DNA of 64,000 nt from Lathyrus oleraceus (Eukaryota > Streptophyta > Magnoliopsida > Fabales > Fabaceae). Below, in pieces: positions 1 through 12,180 of this stretch; within the stretch, counting starts at the first letter, position 1, and each line of letters opens with the position of its first letter. A model generated the notes under the pieces. It was given only the letters and a program-made list of their open reading frames with translations. It searched no databases and was not told where the DNA came from. The stretch covers positions 428,748,136-428,812,135 of the forward strand of contig NC_066581.1 of assembly GCF_024323335.1 (NCBI RefSeq), in the 5' to 3' direction. The position numbers and the translations under genes are program-made.

Positions 1-1517
1 CAAAAGATAAATCTTGAGTTTTATACAAGCCATTAGACACCAAACATGGGGATTGACGTGTTTATTGGCTTACTGAAGGTGAAAAGCAGAATGCAAGAAA
101 CTTGCATCATGTGAAATGATCAAGATGAAGAGAGTAAAAAATTGGTCACAGAATAATATATCATAGAACAATGCAAGGTTATTTTCACAAGTTATTTTAT
201 GAAGAACATGCAAACTCCAATTGAGTCAAATATCTTAATCAGAGGACCAAATTAGACTTCTCATAGAACTACAGAGCATGTGATAAAATATACATTAGAG
301 AGAACAAACCACATAAAAAATGGTTGGAACAAATAATATACCTATTGAAGTATGAAAGTAGCTGGGAAAAAAAGATAACCCAAATAACATACCTATTAAA
401 GTATGAAAGTAACTGGGAAAAAAGATAAACCAAATAGTTGTTTACTTATCCAATAATGAGGCCAGGGAACTAGAGGAGAAGCAATTTGCTCCCTATTTTA
501 GGAACAGAGAAGACATTCAATTTAACATTGGGGTTAAATTTACTTGCTACCAGAGAAATAAAAGACCCTTAAAGTGAACGCTTGTTTGCATATTTTGGAA
601 AAAATGAAAATGCCAAATATTTGTTTTCTTCCATAAATGATGAGCTAGCATTTCATCTTCTCTCTGTCACAATGGTTCACTTTAAGAGTTTTAATTCTTC
701 TTAATAGCAAGTTAAAACGAGCACATATTTTAGAAAATGAAAATAGAAAATATTTTTACGAAGTAAACTGTTAATTAACCTATTTGGTTTTGTGCCTCTA
801 AGATCAAACCCTAGAATCTTCAAAGAGTTTCCATAGAAAGCCGCCAAATTTTAAAGAAAAGTCCGCACACAAAATTTTCAAAATAAAATATATACAAGGA
901 TTAGAATTCTCATGGTAACCCTTGATTATCACAACCAAACTAAAATAGATGCGGAAAAAGCTTTCTCTTTGTCATTCTATCATGCAAAATCAGACCATGC
1001 CCAAACCACAATACCAGCACAAAATGAACTTCCGAGTTCCAATCCAATTTAACATAGATAACAGACAAACCACAGTGACGAAACCAACAAACAAATGGAA
1101 AATACAGCAAAAGACAATTTATTTACTACTTATGCATTACTAACTTTTCAAATTGGAAGTGCCACCAGTGTCTTACACCTATGTAGCACCAAATTTTCAA
1201 ATAGAAGCGGTGTTGAGTGTCTTACACACTATGTAAGATTAGCAGTTCAGATTCGGATTAAAGATGTGACCGGATGATTTACATTCAACCACACCTATTT
1301 TATTAAATTGTTCAATTGGTGTTAGGTTAAGTATCAGCGTTCGTGGCTGTGCTTGATAGCTTACATATGTTGGAGTAACCTTCCAACCTCAAGACACTAA
1401 CACTAGCTACATTCAATCACTTATATAATTTTAAATTATTATCAGTGTGTTCCATAGGTTACCACAAATCATCAACTGCTACATGCACACAAATCTTAAA
1501 AGCTAAAAATGAAAGTG
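1..1517. other. No exon recognised; probable SDH2 intron
   Basis: This stretch lies directly downstream, on the minus strand, of the splice donor that ends SDH2 exon 1. I looked on the minus strand for the missing SDHB C-terminal part (the cysteine-rich region that binds the 4Fe-4S/3Fe-4S clusters) and did not find it, so the next exon probably lies beyond the left edge. The short open frames at 949-1277 are AT-rich, overlap each other and show no recognisable domain. I see no RNA gene or obvious transposon terminus here. Confidence 0.5.
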
Positions 1518-1521
1518 TTAC

Positions 1522-2189
1522 CTATTAGCGTGGAGCAAAGCAGCAGGTCCAAGATAAGACTCAGGGTTCCACCAATAACTAGGGCAAGACGTGCTACAGC
1601 ATGCACACAATATACACTCATACATCCCATCAAGCTTAGCACGATCCTTCTTACTCTGAAGAATCTCCTTCCCCGGTTCCGAAGGTGGATTCTTCCGCTT
1701 CAACCACGGTTCAATACTCTTATACTGATTATAAAAATTCGTCATATCAACCACGAGATCCTTCACCACAAACATATGAGGCAACGGCGTTATCGTCGTA
1801 TCCGAACCTTCGGAAGGAATCTTCGTCAAACACGCGAGTCCATTACAACCGTCGATGTTCATCGCACACGAACCACAGATCCCTTCACGGCACGATCGAC
1901 GGAAAGTGAGACTTGGATCGATTTCGTTCTTGATCTTAATAAGGGCGTCCAGAACCATAGGCCCGCACTCCTTTAGGTTGATTTCGTATTCTTTTAGCTC
2001 GGGCTTTGAAGGAGTGTCGGGATTCCAACGGTAGATTTGGAATTTCTTTAGAGCGGTGGTGTCGCTGGCTTTGGGCTGTACCTGCTGGGCTTGGGCTTCG
2101 GAGGCGTGGGCTCTGAGTAGGGTTAGCCTCGACGCTGGGGAAGATGATGAGAGCCTGTTGATGGCTCTCTTGAGCATCGTCGAAGCCAT
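1522..2189 (-). CDS. SDH2: Succinate dehydrogenase iron-sulfur subunit, exon 1 (partial)
   Basis: The gene encodes the Fe-S subunit (SDHB) of mitochondrial complex II, which passes electrons from the flavoprotein subunit to ubiquinone in the inner membrane. The exon gives about 222 residues. Residues 1-30 are Ser/Arg/Leu-rich and look like a mitochondrial presequence. The 2Fe-2S ferredoxin-like domain has Cys100, Cys105, Cys108 and Cys120. A CxxCxxC motif with Cys192, Cys195 and Cys198, then Cys202, begins the second Fe-S domain. Plant SDHB proteins are normally about 280 residues, so roughly 55 C-terminal residues holding the remaining cluster cysteines are missing. The open frame runs to a stop at 1518, but AG|GTAAC at 1523-1518 is a good splice donor inside a split Arg codon, so I end the exon at 1522. 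The ATG at 2187-2189 begins a typical presequence. The coding part looks undamaged, consistent with a functional host gene. Confidence 0.93.
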
Positions 2190-2640
2190 TGTTGAGAGAG
2201 AGAGAAGTGGTGACGTGGTGGTGATGGAAATGGGTTGAGATGATTTTAGTGAGTGCGATGCGTGGAAGAAGAAGACGAAAATGGTTAATAAAGGGTGGTT
2301 GTGATGTGAATTTGGAGAAGTTGTGAGGGTAATTTGGGAATTAGAAAGTTTGTTTTCGTGGTTTATTTTTTGTATTCGTGTCGGAATTTGTTTTTGAGTT
2401 TAGGTGATGATGCGGCGGAATGGGGAGCGTAGGGAGATGCAGTGACGTGGTGAGTTTTAAGCAGTAGTATTTAATTTGGTGAACTTCTCTGGCTGTATAC
2501 ATGAGGCTCGTGGTCGCAATGCGCCTTGCGTAAATCAAATGGTTATTGGTATCTTCAATTTGCCCCACAACAAGTGATAAGCTCAAAATATTCAATTTAT
2601 TAAATGCATTTTTTTTATAAAGAATATTCTTTATTAGCAT
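2190..2640 (-). promoter_or_regulatory. SDH2 5' flank with two CACGTCA-type motifs
   Basis: This is the sequence immediately upstream of the SDH2 ATG. It has a CT-rich leader on the minus strand just before the ATG (plus-strand GAGAGAGAGA near 2192-2205). It also contains two copies of TGACGTGG on the plus strand (near 2210 and 2441), which read CCACGTCA towards the gene and match the ACGT core recognised by plant bZIP factors. No clear TATA box was placed. The promoter role is inferred from position and motifs only. Confidence 0.4.
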
Positions 2641-4569
2641 TTATTTAATTTTAAATATAAAATTAAAATTATAGATACCAAGGATATAAATAATATTTTA
2701 AGAAAAGTTAAATAAAATAAACATTAAATTTGTTTTTTAATATGTGTGCAGAAAAAGTAAAAAATGCTTAGATGTAAAAGGCTTAAAATTTGACATATTT
2801 ATAAAATATATTCATTGAATCTTCTTATTTTTAGATTCTTTTGACTTGTTTAGTATAAATTTAATATATGTTTATACTTTTAAAACTTTAAGAATACTAA
2901 CATATTTTCTAAAAATTATCGATTTATCAATATCAACATATTATTATATTTATACATGAATATAAATATTTTAAACCAATAGTTTGTATACATTTAATTT
3001 AACTAACATATATAAATCTAATTACCCAACTCACCCTTTAAATATACTAACATAAATTTAAATAACTTTTAATAAATTAATTGACCCTACTAAATAATTA
3101 ATTTTAATTTTTTATATGAAATGTAAGAGTAAATAAGTAATTTCATTTCGTATATTAGACAATTTAAATAAATATATATTATAATTAAACAAAAATTATA
3201 ATAGTAATAAAATCAATTTTTATATAAAAAAATGAATTTAATATTCATTTATATTTTTGAAAATTTTAATAATATTTTATATAATTTAATTTTAATTTCA
3301 AATAGTTATTTTTTTATATATTATAATATTAGTTTAGTTATTTTACTTTTAAAAAAATTATTAATTTATAAATGTTAATAATATATTTATATTAATATAT
3401 AAATATAAATAAATGTTAGCGCAAAGAATTGAACTCTAAACAAATAATTACATTCATTTAATTTAATTATAAAATTATTATTATTATGATTTTATTAAAT
3501 TTTCATTTTTCATTTTAAAAATTGATTTATTTAATAACTGAATTGTTTTCTTATTCTGATTTTTTTACCTAACTCAAATTAACATTAAGGATTTAAATTA
3601 GAAAAATATGATAAGTTATATAATTAAGTTATCATATTTTTTTATGTCATAAATTTTTTATTAAGACAAGACGCGATGGAAATGATTGAGATATGATATG
3701 ATTGGGGGAGTATTTCTTTATTTTTCTTTATCTTTCTCGCACTTATATTTCTTACATTTTTATGTACACGTTTCTTTCTTGTTTTTAGCTATTTTCAATT
3801 TGTTTGTTTGAATAAGACCGTTTTTTCGTAGTTTTTCCCAAACTAGGACCATACAAAAAATTCATGATAAGCTTCAGTTGGGGGAAAACGGGAATGTATA
3901 TAGAACTTTAAGGAAGAAAGGTTAGGATTATGGACATTGGAAAAGTTTAAAAACTTGGGTATTACTCGAACACCCTAGGTCCCCCGGAGTAGGACACGGT
4001 TCCAATGTGTAGATTTGTGCCATAGTACTTGGCTTTTGAAAAGTACCCCCTGATTAATTCTAAGTGACAGTCTGACATAATTTAGATTCGCGTACGTGTA
4101 TGATTGGTTGGAAAACCATAACCTTAGGCACCAAAATGATGAAAAGACAATAAGAAAGAAACTACCTTCTAAGTTGGGTAACCCTCACCCGGTTATTTAG
4201 CCTAACGGTGGTTGAATCCTCAATAAACGCCAAAGTGCATAAATTTATAGAAAAAAAGAAGGAAAAAAAAGGTGTCTAGAGCAAAAACTCTCGATCGGTC
4301 TTGTGTATGGGGCGACAAAAATAAACAAATTGCCTTAATATTAATTGTCCAAATGAAATGGGAATGGAAAATTGGAAAAAGAGACTTAAGCCCAAAACAT
4401 AATTGGAGAGGTATCAGAAAGGAAGACTTAGGTTCATAGCTTTATCGTGGTTAACGTTATTGCGAATACATTCATTGAAAAATGACTACCAAGAGAACTA
4501 GGCCTAGCCGATCGGAACAAAGACTCACATATAAGTATCGTTGACTTTGTTTTCGTGTACTTTATCATG
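2641..4569. other. AT-rich intergenic DNA, no gene seen
   Basis: From about 2640 to 3700 the sequence is extremely A+T-rich, with long A and T runs and stops in all frames. From about 3840 to 4569 the composition changes and resembles the 3' non-coding internal part of an old LTR retrotransposon leading into the polypurine tract near 4640. I recognise no coding region or RNA gene. Short frames here, such as one at 4434-4685 on the minus strand, have no family resemblance. Confidence 0.5.
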
Positions 4570-4791
4570 ATGTTGACAATTTGATCCAAAAACTCATAAA
4601 TGCAAGTTTTGTTGCTTGAGGACAAACAACAGTCTAAGTTTGGGAGAGTTTGATAAGTGGTACTTGCATCGTTATTTCTAGTCATTTTATCTTAGTATTC
4701 TACCATATTTCTTTTGATTTAATTTCAATTACCATGTTTATGTTTTGGTTTGTGCTTTCTTGCTAATTCCAGGGTCTAATGAGCATCCAAG

Positions 4792-5713
4792 TAATATTTT
4801 AAAAACCGGACCGTAGATCGAACCGGTAAAACTTACGGTTTAAGGTTTAATTGGTTAAATCGATTAAACATACGGTCGAACCGTTTATTAAATAAACTAA
4901 TAATATGAAACTAAATTTCATAGATATGCCACACATAATTATACATTCACAATTTAATAAAATAAATATTTCAAAAATCTATTACAAAGTTAATACAACA
5001 ATATCGATAATACATATAATAACATAACATAGTTCTACACTTTATTTCAATCTTCATTTAAGAATAATTTGATCAAATTAAATAATTATAATAAAATAAG
5101 TTAAACTAATTCAAATAAAAATAAAAATAATACAATATAATAACTAAAATAAAGTTCAAATGATTAAGAATGCCTAAGCTAAGTAAGATAGAAACCAAAA
5201 ATAAATAATACAATATACTTCATTAAACAAAAAAAAATTAAGTTGAACTACGACAAACAAGTCTTAATTGACAACAACAAACAATATTGACTTGAACGAC
5301 CATCAATATTAAGTTGGATATCGTGACTATGTTTAAAAGAGAAGGGGTGATGATGATGGAGTATGGTTGAAAGAAAACTATAATTGAGTGATAAAATTTA
5401 AAAGTTTGTATGATTGTGAAAAAAACACTGAATTCTTTTTTGTGATTGGGGAATGTATGTTAAGTTTTGATATTGACATATTAAAATTAAAAAAAAAGGT
5501 TAATTTGATGCAATATTTTTTAACTGGGCGGTTCTACAAAACCGGCTCCGGTTCTTTGGTTCGAATGATTTTGGACAGTTCAATCCGGTTTTTTCGGTTT
5601 TACTCCGTTTTTGACCCATTAACGGTTTTGAAAGGTTGATTCAACCAGACTCATCTCCGGTTTCTGATCCAACCGGTTGAATTGGCCGGTTCTGTTCAGT
5701 TTTTAAAATATTG
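4792..5713. mobile_element. Non-autonomous hAT-type DNA transposon
   Basis: The two ends are inverted repeats of about 16 bp: the left begins TAATATTTTAAAAACCGG and the right end, reverse-complemented, begins CAATATTTTAAAAACTG. They are flanked by 8-bp near-identical direct repeats, CATCCAAG (4784-4791) and CATCGAAG (5714-5721), the target-site length typical of hAT elements. Both subterminal regions are rich in CGGTT/AACCG repeats, again common in plant hAT elements. At 922 bp with no transposase frame it is non-autonomous. It lies inside the older Athila-like LTR remnant, so it inserted later. Confidence 0.8.
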
Positions 5714-6562
5714 CATCGAAGATAGAGAGGGATCAAAGACAAGCAAAACGAGGCAAAACAACAAAAGATGAATTTTCCTTTACAAAAACCAGGGGGCTGC
5801 TACGACCACCCGTAGCAGCAAGAACCCTAGGCGCCCCCATTTGAAACTTCTTAGTACAAAAGTCAGAGGTCTGCTATAGGCCGTAGCAAGGAGGCGAGAG
5901 AAAATTTGCTTGTTTGCTTTGTTTTCATAATTAGATTGATTCTCTTTTTTATTATGGCTCTTAGAAAATATTTGATTTGTCTCAAATCTGAATAATTCTC
6001 ATGAAGCAAAAGATTTTATGCACTTTTACTATTTTTCTATAAAACTCATAGCTCGTTATGAGTTTTAGATCCCCAACTTTTATCACAATTTTCATTCCAA
6101 GTTTCTATGTATTATTTGTTTTCTTTTTCTCTGTAACTCAAGTCTCCAAGGGAGCAATTGTGGATTCAAGTTTAATCATAATCCAGGTTTTATTATCCAT
6201 TCTATTTTAAATATTCATTTGTTGTGATTGTTTGATATGAGTCTGATAATGAATATCGTTATGATTATGTTTATCCTCACCATGGAAGGGTAGTTCTCTA
6301 GGGACTAGGGTGATGGAGATTATTTCATGACCTATCGTATGATCTGTTACTATCAATTGCTAGAATTTTAATTAAACTTATTTTATAATCAAAGTTCATG
6401 CATTCCAACTTCATTACGAAAGTAAGTGGTTCTTAGGTATCGGCTGTAGTCTAAAAGAATATGTATCGATACCATAACGCATATTTTTAAACAAACTAGT
6501 CCAAAATAACGAAAGGGCTTGGATGAATTTGAGAAAACATATAGCTAGGAAAAATTAACGAC
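5714..6562. other. LTR-remnant sequence, no gene
   Basis: This is the continuation of the old Athila-like LTR to the right of the hAT insertion. It contains no long open frame and no RNA gene that I recognise. Confidence 0.4.
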
Positions 6563-6614
6563 TCGACGAAGAATAATTCGACTGTGCGAAAGCAGACGAA
6601 TCATTCTTCGTCGA
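6563..6614. repeat. Strong inverted repeat (hairpin)
   Basis: The left arm TCGACGAAGAAT (6563-6574) is a perfect reverse complement of the right arm ATTCTTCGTCGA. After one mismatch the pairing continues for five more bases (ATTCG/CGAAT), so the stem is 18 positions with one mismatch around a loop of about 16 nt. It sits near the end of the Athila-like LTR remnant. Its role is unknown. Confidence 0.7.
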
Positions 6615-6899
6615 TAGGGGCAATGCGCTGGCAAAAGCAAGTAGTGCCCATAATTATCTATTTTCTATAATTTAAGCGGAATTATCATAATAGAAGTATC
6701 AATGATCGTGTGATTGTGTTAGAATATGTACCGTAACCCCAAGTCATGTTTGCCCCAATTGAAATTTAAGTGATTTTTATGTTAAGTTGTTTTCATTTAA
6801 TTGTTTTTTCTATTAACATGTTTACGAAAATCCCTATTTTCGATTTCTCTAGATATACACCATTATGACAAGAATTCTTTACTTAAACCATTGATCTTT

Positions 6900-7472
6900 G
6901 TGGTTCGATATTTAATTTATTACTCTGTACAACCGTGCACTTGTGGCTACATCACTCCTTCAACGGAGAGTGTTGAATATATCAAATGGTTGGACATGGT
7001 TGAAGAAAATAAGAAACAATTCTAGAAGAATTTAGCCATTTTTTTACCTAATCCAGTTGTTAAGAGTGGTTCCCTCCTACAACTCCCACATGCTCATCTT
7101 TGGCATGTGCTTCTGGGACATATCGACCAACACGTTCCATTTACCTTGTGAGATGCTAAGTCCCACCCTCTTCGACATTGTTGTCATAGTTGGCTTTCAA
7201 CCAACTGGGGATGCTTTCAAGCCCTCAAGAAGAACCAAAATTAATCATGCATTCAACTTTACAAGGACTGCTTATAGCTCCTTCATGAAGGACCATAAAT
7301 GTCCAATAGATCGAGTGAGTGAGTTAGAACATATTATCTTCCTCACTCACTGACTCTCTAGGTACATTTTTCATGCTTGTTATGTTCAATTAGTGAAGAA
7401 TTACGTTCCTCTAGCTACCCAAATCCATTAAGGGAGGAAAATCTTTCCGAGCATGTTAATCTTCTTGGGCTT
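6900..7472 (+). pseudogene. Plant mobile domain (PMD/MAIN-like) protein, 5' fragment
   Basis: The reading frame at 7057-7353 contains a stretch of the type FW..STNTFHLPC..LSPTLFDI...GFQPTG, the hallmark start of the plant mobile domain found in MAIN-like proteins and in transposon-associated genes. A short frame just upstream (6940-7022) with WLDMVEENKKQF resembles the linker that precedes this domain. In-frame stops at 7022 and after 7353 and frame changes show decay. The fragment ends at 7472, where a solo LTR is inserted with target duplication GGCTT. The domain resumes at 12181. Whether the ancestor was a host gene or a transposon passenger cannot be told here. Confidence 0.7.
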
Positions 7473-10400
7473 TGTAAGACCCCAATTTTGACCCTAAGAT
7501 CCCTCATGCATTTCATCATAAGCATAAGCATTGGGATCATATCTTGGCATTCTCCTTACCCCTTTTGTTCATTGGGTTTGTTTTGGGAGAGATCACCAAG
7601 CACTTTGTGATTATATCACACTTGTATATTATCATTTGACTAACTAAAATACCAAAAAAATATGTCTTTGCTTTTATCTAACTATTTTTGTAGGAAGGAC
7701 ATGGTCTCATTAATTCATTGATCACATCTAGGGTTTGAGACCCTCATGAACAAAAGAGAACAACCAAGAATTGGCTCAAGAGTGGTTATAAGCATCATAT
7801 ATGAGTCCCAATGATCTCTACATGTTATATTGATCAAGTTTGCTTCAAGAGTTTGGAAGTGATTTGCCTTGGAAACCCTAGTTTGACTGGGTATCTTGAG
7901 TAACTTCTCCAACAAGCTATCTCACCAATTGATCAAATTTCTTAAGGGACACTTCAAAATTCATCATCTTATGCATATATGATCTAACATGAGCCAAGAA
8001 AGTCAGGAGAATTGGAAATTAGTAAGTTGGTTGATGGTGATTGGCCAGATGAATTCATCTGATCAAAACTGGGTCTCCCTAGACCCTATCTCCTACAATT
8101 TTCACCATATGAAAATTATTCCAAGAGAAAACTTACTCTAAATGACATTATAAACAACTTTCATGTTGAGACCTAGAGCTAGTTTTTCTTGGAAAATCAT
8201 TTTCTAGGTTGAAACATTATAGGTCATTTTGTCATAACCCTAATTTGAAAGTCAACTTCCCAAGGCCATAACTTTCTCAATTTTTATGATATGAAAGATT
8301 TCCAAGTTGCACAATCAAATTCAATGTCTCTGATTCAACCTTTATGTTTGGAGTAGGAGCTAATTCAACTTTTTTGAGCATGTGATATGAGGCTACATTA
8401 TAGGTCACTTTTGACCTATACCATTGATCAAGTGATTTTTCCAAACTTCAAAAATGCATAACTCTATCATTTCAAATCCAAATAACATGAAATTGGTGAC
8501 CATTTTTAAGGTCTTTGATAGCGCTAAAACTTTGATGAAGACACTTTTCTCATTTGAAGCTCCCATAAGAAATAAAGCAAGGTGGAATATTGAGACATAT
8601 GGCTTGACACTTAGAAAATTTTTGATATGTCAAATTTTTCCAAAACTTCCACCTCAAATTTATCCAAGTTCCAAGCTCCAAATGAAAAATTGTTCAACAG
8701 CAAACTTGTTCCTCTTAATCTCAACTTTCTAAAGAGCTCAAATTTATTCATTTTGGACTTGAAATGCATAGGTTGTGCATGGCTTAAATAGGATGATATC
8801 ATTTGGCATGGATCCAACTTCAAGCATCAATGTTCAGTTGCCTTGCAATCCAATCAATCTTCAAAGCATCTGAACTTCAAATTTGGACTTTCAGCTATCA
8901 TTCCATGGGCCTATGCACGCCCATGAAACATGGCATCATCATTTGCCAATTTTGGAAAGTGGAAGTGAGTGTGCAAATATCATTTGATTCCCTTATAAAT
9001 TAAGCTCCATTTGCTCAGAATTAACACACACATGGCGCCAACTTTGATCCCCTATTGAAAACCCTTCACTCTCATAGGATAAACCTGACAAATTCATTTG
9101 AATTTAAGCTTGAATCTCCACTGTTTTGGAATTCAATTCTCCAGGAATCCATTGCTTCTAAACCTTTCCATTCCTCTCCTGCAAGCAATTGAAGTGAGTC
9201 CAAGCACAAGCCAGATCAAGATCCATCGTATTCAGACCTCCATTGAAGGTAATTTGCAGAAATTTTAAACTCTTTGATTCTCTTAAATTCTTGCTCAATT
9301 CCATTGATTCTTTGGTTGTCTGAAGTCCTACCAATGTAGGCAAGAAGATTGAGTTGCTTTGAGGTCAAATCGAAGCAACTCAGTTCATGTACCTCAAATT
9401 TCAATTCCACATATCTCTTAATATATTTGGAATTGGAGCAATTGGAGGTTAAATCCGAGCTCAGTGCCATTTTCTCTTTAAGATCATGTCCTTGTTTCTT
9501 TATTTGGTGATGGTTCATCTTGACCAGTCCGGTGAGTGCCACCGGAGAAGATGACCGGAGCTCTGGCTCCGGCGATGAAGTGTCTTGCATCTGAACCATA
9601 GGATCCATATGCCACGTTTTAATCTTGAGAGTTTGTTTTAAATACCATGTGTACAACGCTGTTGACTAGCATCCATGTGGAACGCGTGTTTTGGATCATC
9701 AGATCTGCCACCTCAAATTAATGAGGGAGATCTGATGGTCCATGTAATTTAGAATTTTTGAAATTTTATTTTAATTGCATTTTCTTCAATAATTCGTATT
9801 AAATTTAATATTGATCCAAAAAATATGGGACTTTCACCAAAAATTTCAAATATTTTTCTCTTTCATATTCTGAATTAAAATTATTTTTTGGATCATTATT
9901 AATATTTTTCATGAATTAATTGATTTTGTATTTGTTTTTAATTGTTTAGAAATATTTTTAAGTGTCCAAAAATTATTAAATTTTTTCTCCAAGGTCCTTT
10001 GACCTTGTTTGACCTATGATAAATCTCATGGCCATTTCTTTGGTGTTTTGATGAGATTTTAGGAATTGGACAAAACATATTTGAATTAAATGCACTATTT
10101 TATTATTTTTTGAATAAATGCCATTTTAATTGTGTTGACCATTTGTATTGACTTAATTGAGTTTGATTGTTTGTTGTTGGGCCTTGGTCAAGGTTGATTT
10201 GACTTTGTCAAATTAATATCATTGGATTTAGGGGATTGATGGAATGTATATTCCATCTCCCAAAATGAATGAATGATATTAATTTGGTAAAAGTTCTCCT
10301 TTGACCAATTTGTGATCTCATTCATCCCCTTCTCTCTTCATCTAATTCCATTTCTTCATTCATTCATTTCCATTTGGCCTATGACATCTCAAAGTCCTAA

Positions 10401-12180
10401 TGCTAGTTGATTGAAAAATTGACATGAGTATGGATGAGATTAGGCCACACCTTTTGCATATTTTGTGTGTGTGGTATGTTTCATGAGCATAGTTCATAAT
10501 ACTATGTCTCCAATATGCATTAACACCAAAAGTCTATTGCCCGACCTCAAATAGTTGTGACTTCTACATAAATCCAATTACGATTGCTTAACATAGCGCT
10601 AAATTTTTGACACAAAAGGCATAAGCATTCTAGTTAGTGAGATTGTAAGTCTCCCCTCTTTCATGGTATTGTTTGGAAACTTGGCCTTCTTTCCTTCCTT
10701 TGGAAGATGTTTTGGTTCAAGGATCCATGCTTGTAATAAGTGGGTTGAGTATTCTCCAAAGAATGTCTTAAAAAAGCAAAAGCAAAACAAAACTAACCTC
10801 TAATTTACTAACTATTAACTTTTAATTTCAAGTTCTTTATCTTAATGCAATTTACTTTTTGCATTTTATTTCATTTGCCATTGTACATATCATTCTAATT
10901 GTTTATGTTAATGCAATTTTTACTTTGTCCATTTGGACCATATTGTGTGATATATATTTTATTTGTATATACTTTGCTTGTTTGTTTGGTCTTTGACCAT
11001 TAACGTACATAATAATCACAAAAACCATAAAAAACTTTTGAGTGGACTGTTGGCTTGATCTTGGACAAATGGACTTAGAATCTAGGCAACCTCCCTAAGC
11101 TAAAGGACTTGGCCAATGCCAATTTGTGAAGAACCAAGTGCTTGCAATTTGAAATTCATCTGATACATCATTCAAGATCTCTCTTAGTTCATCTGCAACA
11201 TGATCATTGTGAAGTTGTTATTTTGAACCTGTGACTTGTGGAATTCATCTATTACATGGGCTATTTCTGATGAAGATCATGAAGTGGATAAGCTTGGATG
11301 AGGCCATATTTATTTGATGCCTTTTCTCTTCAAGATATTATAATTTTGCACTTGTGTGTTGCTTGAATCTAAAATTCCAAGGGAATTCTGGGTTTCTATT
11401 GACATACTTGTCTATTGGATTGCTACCCATTTGGTCAGATCTTTTCAACTTTAAACTTTTAAAATTTGTGCATAGGGTAGCCTCTTCATCTTCTCCCCAT
11501 TTCTTTAATTTCAAAATCTCTCCCTCCATTTTCAAAAACCTTCTTTGTGTGAACTATTTTTGTTCTAAACTTTGACCACTTTTGCAAAAGATAGAAACTT
11601 TGGCCTTATGCCATTGCATTTTCAAACTTATTTTCTTAAATCAAACTTATGAATAAACTTAACTATACTTGACTTAAACTTTCAAAAATCCAAAAAGAAC
11701 TAACCCATTCAAACCATTTTAGGCCTTTGTGCCTTTCAAACTTAAATTTTGGTAAAATCAATGCATCCATTTTGAAATTTGTATCACGAACTACGAGGTT
11801 TTGATCCCTCTTTTTTATGTTGGTACGTAGGCACAAGTCCGAAGGTCTTGTCAAACACAAAAATATAATTAATGAATTCTTTTCTCATCCCCCCATTCTA
11901 TTTGTTTGTAAACATCACTTTGTACAAAATACATATGCACACAAAAGGGCTCCCTAGGAGTACCTAGGACACTTTGGATGCTAACACCTTCCCTCTGTGT
12001 AACCAACCCCCTTACCTTTGATCTCTGATTTTTATTATTTTTTATTTGAAAACTTCTTACTATTTGGGTTTTGTTCATACTTTTCCTTTTTCCCTTGGAA
12101 ATAATAAAAGCGCGGCGGCGACTCTTGTTAATTGATCTTTAGCTTGTCAATAGCTTAATGATCATGAATTTCACGCTACA
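7473..12180 (+). mobile_element. Solo LTR of an Ogre/Tat-like retrotransposon
   Basis: The element starts TGTAAGACCCC, ends GCTACA and is flanked by the perfect 5-bp duplication GGCTT (7468-7472 and 12181-12185). It is 4708 bp long, in the range of Ogre LTRs, and has no PBS, gag, pol or second LTR inside. Near the right end it carries the block 'gatgctaacaccttccct' (about 11978) and the GGCGGCGACTCT stretch (12114-12125). Comparable 'gctaacacc/ataccttccc' blocks lie near the 3' ends of the other two Ogre LTRs here, about 17909 and 49652. A TATA-like TTATAAATTAAG is at about 8991-9002. The many short frames inside are not genes. LTR-LTR recombination of a full element is the likely origin. Confidence 0.85.

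Larger units (their letters stand above)
4570..6750 (+). mobile_element. Decayed Athila-like element: 3' internal end plus 3' LTR
   Basis: Sequence at 4610-4650 matches the usual 3' end of Athila-type elements: a stretch reading 'cttgaggacaaacaacag', then the purine-rich tract tttgggagagtt, then an LTR-like start tgataagtgg at about 4650. The intact Athila in this window shows the same arrangement on the minus strand (22907-22945). The LTR-like sequence continues past the hAT insertion to roughly 6700-6750, but I could not fix its end and found no matching 5' LTR or target duplication. No coding capacity remains. The family assignment rests on the PPT/LTR junction only. Confidence 0.5.

Noticed and set aside
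949..1277. Overlapping short open frames of 64 and 60 codons
   Set aside because: AT-rich, overlapping, no domain, and lying in the presumed SDH2 intron.
1509..2238. Plus-strand open frames opposite SDH2
   Set aside because: They are antisense shadows of the SDH2 exon with no recognisable protein character.
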